A stretch of DNA of 64,000 bases from positions 6,775 to 70,774 of the forward strand of contig CAYXAA010000024.1 in the NCBI GenBank assembly GCA_964462985.1, in the 5' to 3' direction. Positions 52,784 through 61,159 of this stretch are shown one piece after another. The stretch comes from CAYXAA01 sp964462985 (lineage in GTDB: Bacteria; Pseudomonadota; Alphaproteobacteria; Rhizobiales; Stappiaceae). The number at the start of each line of letters is the position of its first letter. The stretch's first letter is position 1. A program made the translations under genes and the position numbers. The notes beneath the pieces were generated by a model. The model ran no database searches. It was given only the letters and a program-made list of their open reading frames with translations, and was not told the DNA's origin.

Positions 52784-54028
52784 GTGACAACTGCGGCCAA
52801 TCGACTGACGATCAATCTCGACCGGCTGCGAGCCGATATCGACGAGGTCAATCGGATCGGTCAGATCGACGGCGTTCCGGGCATAAATCGCGTCAGCTTT
52901 TCCGATGCCGACATGGCGGGGCGGCGCTGGCTGATGGACCGGCTGTCCGAGGCGGGCCTGCGTGCCAGGATGGACCCCGTGGGCAATGTTCGCGGCCGGT
53001 GGGATGTCGGAAAAGGGCCCGCTGTTCTTGCCGGTTCGCATCTCGACACCGTGCCGCAGGGCGGCCGGTTCGATGGCACGCTCGGCGTTTGCGCCGCACT
53101 CGAGGCGGTGCGCAGTATGAAGGAATCGGGGCTGGAGCCGCTCCGGCCGATCGAGGTCGTCTGCACGGCTGATGAGGAGGGGCGCTTTGGCGGAATGCTG
53201 GGCAGCCAGGCGATCTGCGGCGAGATCGGGCCGCAGTGGATCGCCGCCGCCGTCGACGACACAGGCCAAAGCCTTGTCGGCGCGATGCGCGCTCAAGGAC
53301 TCGATCCGGAGCACTTCGTTCCGGGCAATGCTATGGACGTCGCGGTCTTCCTGGAACTTCACATCGAGCAGGGCCCGGTGCTTCATCGATCCGGCGAGAC
53401 GATCGGTCTCGTCGACGCCGTCTCCGGCGTGTTCAACTGGACAGTCACCCTTTGCGGCGAGGCGAACCATTCGGGCACGACGCCGATGGAGGGCCGCCGC
53501 GATGCCTTTCGCGGGCTTGCGGAATTCGGTGCCGCTATCTCCGATATCCTCGCGCGCGCCGGCGGCCCCGACAGCCGCTTGACGGTCGGCAAGGTGAGGC
53601 TGAGCCCGAATTTTCCGCACAGTGTGGCGGGTAAGGCGGAGTTTTCAATCGTCGGTCGCGATGGCGACGAGGCAGTGATGCGGTCGCTGGCGTCGGCCTG
53701 CCGAACCGAGATTGAACGGGCCGCACACGGCAATGACCTGGCTGTTGCAATCACTGAGCAGAGCTGGCTGGCGCCGACGCCGCTCGATCGCGGCGTTCGC
53801 AATCGGCTGGCGGCGATCGCAGAGGCGTCGGGAATGCGCGCGCGTGTCATGTCCTCGGGTGCTGGTCACGATGCCCAGACCTTCGCCCGTCATTGTCCCG
53901 TCGGCCTCATCTTCGTGCCTTCCATCGACGGGGTCAGTCACGCGCCGGCGGAGCGGACCGAATGGGCCGACATCGAACAGGGAGCCAACCTACTGGCGCG
54001 GGCAATGGCATCCTTCGCGACCGAGTAG
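52784..54028 (+). CDS. M20-family zinc hydrolase (allantoate amidohydrolase / N-carbamoyl-L-amino acid hydrolase)
   Basis: A 414-residue enzyme with the metal-binding set of the family: His86 (GSHLDTVPQGG), Asp97, Glu131/Glu132 (ADEEGRFGG), His193 (ELHIEQGPVL) and His362 (SGAGHDAQ). The dimer-bridging His229 lies in ANHSGTTPM. It removes carbamoyl or ureido groups; the exact substrate cannot be told. The start is GTG at 52784 with GGAGGA upstream. It is divergent from the peptide-type transporter. Confidence 0.9.
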   Translation: MTTAANRLTINLDRLRADIDEVNRIGQIDGVPGINRVSFSDADMAGRRWLMDRLSEAGLRARMDPVGNVRGRWDVGKGPAVLAGSHLDTVPQGGRFDGTLGVCAALEAVRSMKESGLEPLRPIEVVCTADEEGRFGGMLGSQAICGEIGPQWIAAAVDDTGQSLVGAMRAQGLDPEHFVPGNAMDVAVFLELHIEQGPVLHRSGETIGLVDAVSGVFNWTVTLCGEANHSGTTPMEGRRDAFRGLAEFGAAISDILARAGGPDSRLTVGKVRLSPNFPHSVAGKAEFSIVGRDGDEAVMRSLASACRTEIERAAHGNDLAVAITEQSWLAPTPLDRGVRNRLAAIAEASGMRARVMSSGAGHDAQTFARHCPVGLIFVPSIDGVSHAPAERTEWADIEQGANLLARAMASFATE

Positions 54029-54203
54029 CTCGTGACGCCTCGGTGGAACGGGAGACTGCGAGGCGCGAGCGTGTCCGCATGGCAGCTGCGACGTCCGCCC
54101 TGAGCGCTCGCGCCTTTTTTGCTACACCCTTGTCGGACCTCGAAGGCCCAACTCGTCCTTGGATGACGTCAGCAAATGCCACGCCCACCAAGGAGGATTT
54201 TCG

Positions 54204-55067
54204 ATGGTCCGTTCCGGGTTAATTGCCGGTTTTCTGCTTGTCGCCGGCACCACGCTCGCTCTTTCCGAACCTGTCGGCGACCGCGTCGAGGTCAACGGCA
54301 TGCAGATGTACTACGAGGTCTCGGGAGAAGGCGACCCGCTGATCGTGCTGCACGGCGCCTACATGAACATCCCGTCAATGGGCGCGATCATTCCAAGGCT
54401 GGCCGAGACCCACAAGGTCTACGCGCTAGAACTGCAGGGTCACGGCCGCACGACGGATATCGACCGGCCGATCACCTATCCGAACCTCGCGGATGATGTG
54501 GCGGCCTTCATGGACGCGGTGGACCTCGAGAAGGTGGACGTGGTCGGCTATTCGATGGGCGCCGCAGCAGGGTTGCAACTCGCCATCCGACATCCGGAGA
54601 AGGTGAACAAGCTCGTGGCTGCCTCCGTCTCCTATGATGCCGAGGGCTGGCAGCCGGAGTTCAAGGCGTTTATCCCGCAGATGACCGTCGACATGTTTTT
54701 GAACATGCCGTTCGCCGAAGACTACCGCAAGCTTGCCGCTAACCCCGATGGATTCCCGGCTCTGGTCGAGAAGCTGATCGCGCTGGAACACGAGCCAATG
54801 GCTTGGAAGGAGGACGTCAAGGCCCTTTCGATCCCGGTGCTGATTATCGCAGGGGATGCCGATGTGACGACGTTGGAGCATACCGTGGAAATGTTCCGTC
54901 TGCTCGGCGGTGGCGTTATGGGCGACATGGGTAAGCCACTGCCGGCGTCCCGCCTCGCCATCCTTCCGGCGACGTCACACACCGCCGTCATCAATCAGGT
55001 CGACCTTCTGCTCGGATTCATCGAGCCGTTCCTGCGGGGCGAGACCCCGAAAGGCATGTTCGAATAG
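54204..55067 (+). CDS. Exported alpha/beta hydrolase
   Basis: A 287-residue protein with a signal peptide (about 1-21) and an alpha/beta hydrolase fold: IVLHGAYMN for the oxyanion strand, the nucleophile Ser117 in GYSMG, an Asp in IAGDADVTT and a late His in LPATSHTAV. The active site is complete, so it is probably a periplasmic esterase or amidase of unknown substrate. The ATG at 54204 follows AGGAGG. Confidence 0.88.
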   Translation: MVRSGLIAGFLLVAGTTLALSEPVGDRVEVNGMQMYYEVSGEGDPLIVLHGAYMNIPSMGAIIPRLAETHKVYALELQGHGRTTDIDRPITYPNLADDVAAFMDAVDLEKVDVVGYSMGAAAGLQLAIRHPEKVNKLVAASVSYDAEGWQPEFKAFIPQMTVDMFLNMPFAEDYRKLAANPDGFPALVEKLIALEHEPMAWKEDVKALSIPVLIIAGDADVTTLEHTVEMFRLLGGGVMGDMGKPLPASRLAILPATSHTAVINQVDLLLGFIEPFLRGETPKGMFE

Positions 55068-55115
55068 TTCACGCCTTGCCTTCGTGGGGCAGCTGCCGGG
55101 CCGGATTCGGTCCGT

Positions 55116-55535
55116 CTATTGCCCGCCTGTTGCGGGGAAGGCTGATACGTCCATCCACGCCGGCTCGAAGATGTGACCGTCCGGATCCTCGAAGGTGCGA
55201 AGATACATGAACCCCATGTCCTGAGGCTCGCGGATGTCGGCCTTGCCCCCCGCAGCGGCCGCGGCCTCGGTGATCGCGTCGACCTCTTCGCGGCTGTCAC
55301 GGGAAAGAGCGATCAGCATGCCGACAGCCTCGCGGGCATGGGCGGTCGGCCGCGGCACGAATGTGCTGAAGTAGTCACGGCTCAACAACTGAAAGGTGAT
55401 GGTATCCGACCAGACCATCGAAGCGGCATTTTCGTCGCTGAACTGGTCGTTCTTCCTACAGCCAATCGCTTCGTAAAAGCGAACTGACGCGGCAAGATCC
55501 TGCACCGGCAGGTTGAGGAAAATCATCTTGGGCAT
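55116..55535 (-). CDS. VOC family protein (glyoxalase/lactoylglutathione lyase-like)
   Basis: A 139-residue protein with FLNLPVQDLAASVRFYEAIG at the start and FEDPDGHIFEPAWMD near the end, the latter with the C-terminal Glu metal ligand. The set resembles YaeR/PhnB-like VOC proteins often called extradiol dioxygenase-like. The function is open. GAGGGAGAG precedes the ATG. Confidence 0.87.
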   Translation of the reverse strand: MPKMIFLNLPVQDLAASVRFYEAIGCRKNDQFSDENAASMVWSDTITFQLLSRDYFSTFVPRPTAHAREAVGMLIALSRDSREEVDAITEAAAAAGGKADIREPQDMGFMYLRTFEDPDGHIFEPAWMDVSAFPATGGQ

Positions 55536-55568
55536 TGCGGCTCTCCCTCGGGGATGGGTCAGGACACT

Positions 55569-55904
55569 TCACAGGTTCTGCTGCAGGATGGTGTCGTTCG
55601 GGCGGATGCAGACCAATTCGAGCCGGTCTTTGCCGACATTTTCGAAGCGGTGCGGCACATTGGCGGCGGCAACGACGATGTCTCCCGGATAGCCTCGCGT
55701 CGTGTCGTCGCCCACGGTGAACTCGGCCTCACCCTTTCGGACAATCCACGTCTCCGAATAGGGATGCACATGCAGGCCGGAGCCGCGACCCGGCTCGGTA
55801 TTGACAAGGAAGACCGAAACTGGACCGCCAAGTTCCCGCCCCTCGAACCGAACCGTTCGGCCCGGCCTGGGCACCGACGCGTGACTACGAAGAATTCTGA
55901 GCAT
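55569..55904 (-). CDS. Small cupin-domain protein
   Basis: A 111-residue single cupin. The first cupin motif is GSGLHVHPYSETWIVRKGEAEF, kept here as GSGLHVHPYSETW, with metal ligands His-His-Glu; the second is GDIVVAAANVPHRFENVG. The ATG at 55904 has GAGGAGG upstream. It is divergent from the MarR gene, with three operator-like boxes between them, so it is probably the regulated target. Confidence 0.88.
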   Translation of the reverse strand: MLRILRSHASVPRPGRTVRFEGRELGGPVSVFLVNTEPGRGSGLHVHPYSETWIVRKGEAEFTVGDDTTRGYPGDIVVAAANVPHRFENVGKDRLELVCIRPNDTILQQNL

Positions 55905-55930
55905 TTGAGAACCTCCTCGCCAGCATGAGC

Positions 55931-55997
55931 TATCTTCACGAGAAGATATATCCCCGAAATATCTTCTTGTCAAGATAATTGTCTTCTCGCCAAGATA
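55931..55997. promoter_or_regulatory. Three 18-bp inverted-repeat boxes between the cupin and marR genes
   Basis: Box 1 (55931-55948) is a perfect palindrome, TATCTTC and GAAGATA around ACGA. Box 2 (55960-55977) is TATCTT and AAGATA around six bases. Box 3 (55980-55997) is TGTCTTC and CAAGATA around TCGC. Size and symmetry fit MarR dimers. Confidence 0.7.
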
Positions 55998-56058
55998 GCT
56001 TGGTCGCAGGTTCCAAAGCATGTATGTGTGACAGGCGGCTTCAGGCTCCGGGGCAGGA

Positions 56059-56619
56059 ATGGCAGGCGGAAGGGACATCGTCGGAAAATCCGAGGACGGC
56101 GATCATGTCGATCGGCTGCGCCGGCAGTGGGCGCGCGAGTTGCCGGACCTCGATACGGAGCCGATGGCCGTCCTGGGGCGGGCTTTTCGGCTGTCGAACC
56201 TGGTTCGCGGCAGTATCGAGGCGACATTCGCGGCGTTCGGGCTGGACCGCGGCGAGTTCGACGTGATCGCCACGCTGCGTCGCGCCGGATCGCCATACCG
56301 GTTGACGCCGACGGCGATCTATTCGACGCTGATGATCTCCTCGGGCGGACTGACACATAGGCTGGACCGGCTGGAAAAGGCGGGGCTCATTCGGCGTGAA
56401 AAGTCGCCACACGACGGGCGAAGCGTGCTGGTGGCACTGACCGAAACCGGTGTCGAACGCGCCGAACAGGCCTTCCGTCAGGACATGGCGAATGAGGCCA
56501 AGTTTCTCAGCGCCCTCGATGTGGAAGAGCGTGCGATGTTGGCGAGGTTGCTGCGAAAGCTGATCCTCGGCATCGAAAGCGGCGCGGCGCAAAGCGCCGA
56601 AAACAGTCCGCAACCATGA
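56059..56619 (+). CDS. MarR family transcriptional regulator
   Basis: A 186-residue winged-helix regulator with RLTPTAIYSTLMISSGGLTHRLDRLEKAGL as recognition region (about 75-105) and the wing RREKSPHDGRSVLVALTETG. An N-terminal extension of about 35 residues precedes the fold. It probably represses the divergent cupin gene and itself through the three boxes at 55931-55997. Confidence 0.92.
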   Translation: MAGGRDIVGKSEDGDHVDRLRRQWARELPDLDTEPMAVLGRAFRLSNLVRGSIEATFAAFGLDRGEFDVIATLRRAGSPYRLTPTAIYSTLMISSGGLTHRLDRLEKAGLIRREKSPHDGRSVLVALTETGVERAEQAFRQDMANEAKFLSALDVEERAMLARLLRKLILGIESGAAQSAENSPQP

Positions 56620-56710
56620 TGCGCCCTTCGTGGCGGGGTACGGTTCGCACGCTCGCTGCGGATTCACCGGCTTGACAACGGGATCGCCCTTGTCCCACGT
56701 TTGAGGCTCA

Positions 56711-56818
56711 CCCGGGGAGTCCCGACAAGGGGCTGAGAGTCTGCTCGCGTGTGCGGTCAGCGCACCACGCAGCGCAGTTACCCGTGAACCTGATCCAGTT
56801 CATGCTGGCGTAGGGACG
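56711..56818 (+). promoter_or_regulatory. TPP riboswitch
   Basis: The conserved core is plain: GGGGCTGAGAGT at 56729-56740 (the CUGAGA that binds the pyrimidine) and ACCTGATCCAGTTCATGCTG followed by GCGTAGGGA at 56788-56816 (the pyrophosphate-sensor side). The outer stem is GTCCC at 56720 with GGGAC at 56813. It precedes the thiamin genes and should lower their expression when TPP is plentiful. Confidence 0.95.
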
Positions 56819-56940
56819 GTGCGCTTCGAGATCACCGATCTCATCACGGAACCAGATCGTTCCGCACAGGCCTCGAAGCCCTTCCTCCTCTGGCCGGAAA
56901 ACTGGGTCTCTGCTGCCTTCGAGCAAAGGAGACTCACGCG

Positions 56941-57033
56941 ATGGCTGCGACTGCACCGGAATTGAGACATTTTCGCCACGTCTGGCGGGCCCTAATTGCA
57001 AATTGCGCGGCCGCCGGCGGGAAAAGGGGCTGA
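56941..57033 (+). CDS. 30-codon ORF between the TPP riboswitch and thiO
   Basis: ATG at 56941 with AAAGGAG at good spacing encodes a 30-residue basic peptide that ends 4 bp before the thiO start. Nothing known is recognised. It may be a leader that couples translation to thiO, or what is left where thiC would normally sit. Confidence 0.35.
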   Translation: MAATAPELRHFRHVWRALIANCAAAGGKRG

Positions 57034-57037
57034 GGCG

Positions 57038-58000
57038 ATGCACGTGCTGATCCGCGGGGCGGGCGTGGCCGGTCTTACGCTTGCCCGCGAACTGGTTCGC
57101 CAAGGCGTGAAAGTCACTGTGCTGGATCGTCGGGCTGGGATCGCCGGCAACGCCTCCTGGTTCGCTGGCGGTATGCTGGCACCCTGGTGCGAGCGGGAGA
57201 GTGCCGAGGAGGCCGTTCTGACGGAGGGCCGATTGGCGGTGGACTGGTGGGACGAAGCCCTGCCCGGCCACGTAGAGCGCAAGGGAACGCTCGTCGTTGC
57301 GCCAGCTCGCGACAGCCGTGAACTTAACCGTTTCGCCGCCCGGACCAGCGGCTACGAGTGGTGCGGCGCCGATGGCATTGCGGTTCTGGAACCGGATCTT
57401 TCGGGCCGCTTCGCTCGAGGTCTTCATTTCCCCGGCGAGGCGCATCTCGATCCGCGCAAGGCGATGGTTGCGCTGCAGGCGATGCTGGAGGATCAAGGGG
57501 TCGGCTTCCAATTTGCCGCGGACGAGGCACCGGCGGCGGATCTCGAAGCCGAATGCACCGGAATGGCCGCGGCGGATGGCCGGCTGCGGGGCGTTCGCGG
57601 CGAGATGCTGATCCTCCTCGCGCCCGAGGTGACGCTGTCACGGCCGGTGCGGCTGCTGCATCCGCGCATTCCTGTCTACATCGTGCCGCGCGCCGATCAC
57701 CACTTCATGGTTGGCGCCACAATGATCGAAAGCACCGATGCGGGTCCGATTTCTGCCCGCTCGACGATGGAACTGCTCAACGCGGCATATGCACTGCATC
57801 CGGCCTTTGCCGAGGCGAAGATCGTGGAGACGGGCGTCGGGATCCGTCCCGCCTATCCTGACAACCTTCCGAAGGTGGAGCGATCAGGGCACATGATCCG
57901 CATCAACGGGCTTTATCGGCACGGCTTTCTTCTGGCGCCGGCGATGGCGCGAAGAGCCGCGACCATGATCCTGGACGAAGAACCTGGAGACAAGCGATGA
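57038..58000 (+). CDS. thiO: Glycine oxidase ThiO
   Basis: A 320-residue FAD enzyme of the DAO family. The dinucleotide site VLIRGAGVAGLTLARELVRQ is at residues 3-22, and a C-terminal GVGIRPAYPDNLPKV segment closes the FAD site. It oxidises glycine to iminoglycine for thiazole synthesis in aerobes. The stop overlaps the thiS start (ATGA). The length is at the short end for ThiO (about 320-370). Confidence 0.93.
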   Translation: MHVLIRGAGVAGLTLARELVRQGVKVTVLDRRAGIAGNASWFAGGMLAPWCERESAEEAVLTEGRLAVDWWDEALPGHVERKGTLVVAPARDSRELNRFAARTSGYEWCGADGIAVLEPDLSGRFARGLHFPGEAHLDPRKAMVALQAMLEDQGVGFQFAADEAPAADLEAECTGMAAADGRLRGVRGEMLILLAPEVTLSRPVRLLHPRIPVYIVPRADHHFMVGATMIESTDAGPISARSTMELLNAAYALHPAFAEAKIVETGVGIRPAYPDNLPKVERSGHMIRINGLYRHGFLLAPAMARRAATMILDEEPGDKR

Positions 58001-58194
58001 GGTTGACGATCAATGGCGAGAGCTGCGAGGTGGCGGCCGAGACGCTCGCCGCGCTGCTCGAAGAACTCGAATACGACACCGAGTTCCTGGCCACGGCCCG
58101 CAATGGCGATCTCGTTCCGGCGAAGGAACGGGGCGACTGCCGGCTGAGCGATGGCGACCGGATCGAGATCCTGTCGCCGAGACAGGGAGGCTGA
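57997..58194 (+). CDS. thiS: Sulfur carrier protein ThiS
   Basis: A 65-residue ubiquitin-like protein ending in the required Gly-Gly (SPRQGG). The C-terminal glycine is adenylated and thiocarboxylated to carry sulfur to ThiG. It lies between thiO and thiG, 3 bp before thiG. Confidence 0.95.
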   Translation: MRLTINGESCEVAAETLAALLEELEYDTEFLATARNGDLVPAKERGDCRLSDGDRIEILSPRQGG

Positions 58195-58197
58195 CGG

Positions 58198-58971
58198 ATG
58201 CTCACCCTCTACGGCGAGACCTTGCCCTCTCGCCTCATCCTCGGCACGGCACAGTACCCGTCGCCAGCTGTCATGGCGGATGCCGTCCGGGCTTCCGGGA
58301 CAGGTCTCGTCACCGTGTCGCTGCGCCGGGAAACGGCAGGCGGCAAGACGGGCGGCGGGTTCTGGGACCTTATCCGGGACCTCGGCGTCCGTGTTCTGCC
58401 GAACACCGCCGGCTGCCATTCCGTGAAAGAGGCCGTCACCACGGCGCAGATGGCGCGGGAGCTGTTCGGAACCGACTGGATCAAGCTGGAGGTGATCGGC
58501 AACCACGACACGCTGCAGCCCGACGTCTTTGGCCTGGTCGAAGCCGCAAGGGTGCTGAACGAAGAGGGATTCAAGGTGTTTCCTTATACGACCGAGGATC
58601 TCGTTGTCGCCGATCGCCTGGTCGAGGCCGGCTGCGGTGTGCTGATGCCATGGTGCGCGCCGATCGGCTCGGCGCGCGGACCGGTCAACCTGGATGGGCT
58701 GCGATCACTCAGGGCCTACTTTCCGGAGATCCCGCTCATCGTCGATGCCGGGATAGGACGACCGTCCCATGCAGTCACCGTGATGGAACTCGGCTTCGAC
58801 GCCATCCTGCTTAACACCGCCGTGGCCAAGGCAGGCGATCCGGTGGTGATGGCCGAGGCTTTCGCCAAGGCAGTCGAATCCGGGCGGCAGGCCCATATTG
58901 CCGAACCGCTCGAGCCGAGGGATGTCGCGGTGCCGTCAACGCCTGTGATCGGAAAGGCCGTCTTTGAATGA
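58198..58971 (+). CDS. thiG: Thiazole synthase ThiG
   Basis: A 257-residue TIM-barrel enzyme with LILGTAQYPSPAVMADAVRA, the active-site lysine region WIKLEVIGNHDTLQPD (about 94-109), APIGSARGPVNL and VDAGIGRPSHA. It combines dehydroxyacetone-derived sugar phosphate, iminoglycine and ThiS thiocarboxylate into the thiazole phosphate. The stop overlaps the thiE start (ATGA). Confidence 0.96.
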   Translation: MLTLYGETLPSRLILGTAQYPSPAVMADAVRASGTGLVTVSLRRETAGGKTGGGFWDLIRDLGVRVLPNTAGCHSVKEAVTTAQMARELFGTDWIKLEVIGNHDTLQPDVFGLVEAARVLNEEGFKVFPYTTEDLVVADRLVEAGCGVLMPWCAPIGSARGPVNLDGLRSLRAYFPEIPLIVDAGIGRPSHAVTVMELGFDAILLNTAVAKAGDPVVMAEAFAKAVESGRQAHIAEPLEPRDVAVPSTPVIGKAVFE

Positions 58972-59576
58972 AGCTTGACCCGTTCTACCCCATCGTTGAC
59001 AGCGCCGCCTTGGTTGCGCGTCTGGTTCCGCTCGGCGTACGGCTGATCCAGCTGCGCATCAAAACCGCGGACGATGAGGCGCTCCGCCGCGAGATCTCCG
59101 CGTCGCGGGATCTCTGTACACGTCACGGATGCCAGCTAGTCGTCAATGACTATTGGCAGCTTGCAATCGAGGAACATTGCGACTTCATCCATCTCGGCCA
59201 GGAGGACCTTGCCGAGGCCGATCTTGTCGCCATCCGGCGGGCCGGACTGAGGCTCGGCGTCAGCTCCCACGACGAGGCCGAGCTCGAGACGGCGCTGGCC
59301 GCAGGGCCGGATTATGTGGCGCTCGGACCAATCTATCCGACCATCCTCAAGAAGATGAAATGGGCACCCCAGGGATTGGAACGGATCGGCATCTGGAAGG
59401 CAAGGATCGGCGAGCTGCCGCTGGTCGCGATCGGTGGCCTGACGCTGGATCGGCTGTCCGGGGTCTTTGAGGCTGGTGCGCAAGTTGCTGCCGTGGTGAC
59501 CGACATCATGCGAAACGACAACCCGGAGGAGCAAACGCGCGCATGGATCCGGGCGACGGACCGCTGGCGCCGCTGA
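58968..59576 (+). CDS. thiE: Thiamine phosphate synthase ThiE
   Basis: A 202-residue TIM barrel with RLIQLRIKTADDEALRREI, VNDYWQLAIEEHCDFIHLGQ and ALGPIYPTILKKMKWAPQGL. It joins the pyrimidine and thiazole moieties. The LGVSSHDEAELETAL segment is typical. It is the last gene of the thi operon. Confidence 0.93.
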   Translation: MKLDPFYPIVDSAALVARLVPLGVRLIQLRIKTADDEALRREISASRDLCTRHGCQLVVNDYWQLAIEEHCDFIHLGQEDLAEADLVAIRRAGLRLGVSSHDEAELETALAAGPDYVALGPIYPTILKKMKWAPQGLERIGIWKARIGELPLVAIGGLTLDRLSGVFEAGAQVAAVVTDIMRNDNPEEQTRAWIRATDRWRR

Positions 59577-59999
59577 GCAGGAGAGGGATTCGCTGACCGG
59601 CAAGCAACACGTAGCTTTGATCGGTTCTCGCGCGGCGACGACGCTGTTTTAGCCTCGAGGACAACGAGAGGACTGCCCTTCATAGTCCTTCGGTTGGCAA
59701 CGGGTCTGCTGTCGCGCTCTCAGCCTTGCGGACACTCGTTCTGCGGGCCTCCTGACTCCAGGACCGACTTCCATGTGGCGCCGGATGGAAAGCGGCGCCG
59801 CCCGGCCACGCAAGCTGGAGTTGGTGATCCTTCGTCGATCTCTTCGCCCGTCATCATCGCGGAGCGGCCGCAGCGCGGGCACTGGACACGTTTCTGGTGC
59901 CCCGGCGTGCAAGTCACGGCCAAGACGGATCACGAAGCCCGGATACGCTCCGGCGCGATGGCCTTGACATGCTCTCCGACATGTAACGACTGTCATTAC
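59577..59999. other. Gap between thiE and the Rrf2 gene
   Basis: About 420 bp. A minus-strand ORF at 59720-59923 (67 codons) has a CPRCGRSA Cys pair and a later lone Cys, resembling a zinc ribbon start, but no ribosome binding site, so I do not call it a gene. The dyad at 59980-60002 lies at the right end. Confidence 0.35.
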
Positions 60000-60002
60000 A
60001 TG
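59980..60002 (+). promoter_or_regulatory. Dyad overlapping the start codon of the Rrf2 gene
   Basis: Perfect 7-bp arms, CATGTAA (59980-59986) and TTACATG (59996-60002), with a 9-bp spacer. The right arm contains the ATG of the regulator gene, a usual place for self-repression. Confidence 0.5.
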
Positions 60003-60449
60003 AAACGGGATAGCCGTCTTTCGACAGTCCTTCATGCCTTGCTCCATATGGCGGAGCGGGACCACCCCACGACGTCCGAAGCGCTTGCAAGCTGTCTGAA
60101 CACGAATGCCGTCGTCGTCCGACGCACGATGGGGCTACTGCGCAAGGCCGGCATTGTCTCTTCGGATCGCGGTCATGCCGGCGGTTGGAAATTGATGGCC
60201 GATCTTTCGGCGGTCACGCTGCGCCAACTGCATGAAGCGCTTGGCGAACCTGCCGTTTTCGCGATCGGACACCGCAACGCGACGCCGGACTGCCTCGTCG
60301 AGCAATCGGTGAACGCCGCGCTGGAGTGCGCGTTCGAAGAGGCGGAGGCGCTGTTGCTGGAACGCTTCTCCAAGATCACACTTGCCCAGCTGGCCGCAGA
60401 CTTCACCCGCCGTCGCGCCGCGAGCCGGGCAGGGAAGGGCGTGTCATAA
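60000..60449 (+). CDS. Rrf2 family transcriptional regulator
   Basis: A 149-residue winged-helix protein opening MKRDSRLSTVLHALLHMAER, with the recognition region TNAVVVRRTMGLLRKAGIVS (about 35-54) and the glycine-rich wing RGHAGGWKL. Only one cysteine lies in the ligand region, so the three-Cys Fe-S site of NsrR/IscR is missing and another signal is likely. No ribosome binding site is seen before the ATG, which overlaps a dyad. Confidence 0.87.
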   Translation: MKRDSRLSTVLHALLHMAERDHPTTSEALASCLNTNAVVVRRTMGLLRKAGIVSSDRGHAGGWKLMADLSAVTLRQLHEALGEPAVFAIGHRNATPDCLVEQSVNAALECAFEEAEALLLERFSKITLAQLAADFTRRRAASRAGKGVS

Positions 60450-60683
60450 ACATAGCAATCGGATGCGATTGTCGTCGGGACGGCTACGCCGAGGGGTGCC
60501 CGTCCCCTCCGCTTCTCCACGCTGATTTGCCGTCTTGCCGCGTGTAACGGCGGCATGTTCAAGGTTCGTTCCCCGTGTCGGTGCAATGGATCGCATACCG
60601 ATCGCTGCCAAAGCGGGATGACAGGTACACGTCAGCGGCGCTCGTGCAGTTTAGGTTGTATTGTTCGACCGTCACGCAAATAA

Positions 60684-61070
60684 TCACTCCGGGGCATGAA
60701 GGGGAGCGAGGCGATTATCGGAAAGCACCTGTCCCACGTCCGACGCCAGCCACCATGATCCGAAGACCAGCGGCATGAGCCAGAGGACGCGAACGGGGAC
60801 CAGGCGATGTGGGTTGACGAGAAACAGCGATACCATGGCGACGCCGAAGCCGAGCGCGCCGAAATGACCGATGGCGTACAGGATCCGGAACAGATCGCCC
60901 GCTGTCGTCCTCCAGTCGATCTTGGCACACGTGTTCGAAGGAAACTGCCGCGCGCCTTCGCCGAATCCCTGGCTGCGTTTGTGCGGAACTCCAGGAGGAG
61001 CGACGAGGACCGACTCGAGGAAGCGATCGGCACTGGGAGCAAGACTTGGAATTTCTGCATGACAGGTCAT
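60684..61070 (-). CDS. Hypothetical small membrane protein
   Basis: A 128-residue reading frame with two hydrophobic helices in the C-terminal half (about 63-85 and 95-112) and a short polar tail. The first 50 residues are low in complexity and have no ribosome binding site, so the real start may be later. No family is recognised. It may be a genuine gene or a decayed remnant. Confidence 0.35.
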   Translation of the reverse strand: MTCHAEIPSLAPSADRFLESVLVAPPGVPHKRSQGFGEGARQFPSNTCAKIDWRTTAGDLFRILYAIGHFGALGFGVAMVSLFLVNPHRLVPVRVLWLMPLVFGSWWLASDVGQVLSDNRLAPLHAPE

Positions 61071-61159
61071 ACATCGGACGCTTTGGCTTTGGATGGCCGA
61101 CGACCTCGATCAATGATCCGGTCCGAATGCTGGTTCGGCGTTAGGCACAGGTGGGATCC

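Noticed and set aside
59720..59923. Minus-strand 67-codon zinc-ribbon-like gene
   Set aside because: One CxxC pair and a lone Cys are suggestive, but no ribosome binding site, second CxxC or neighbour supports it.
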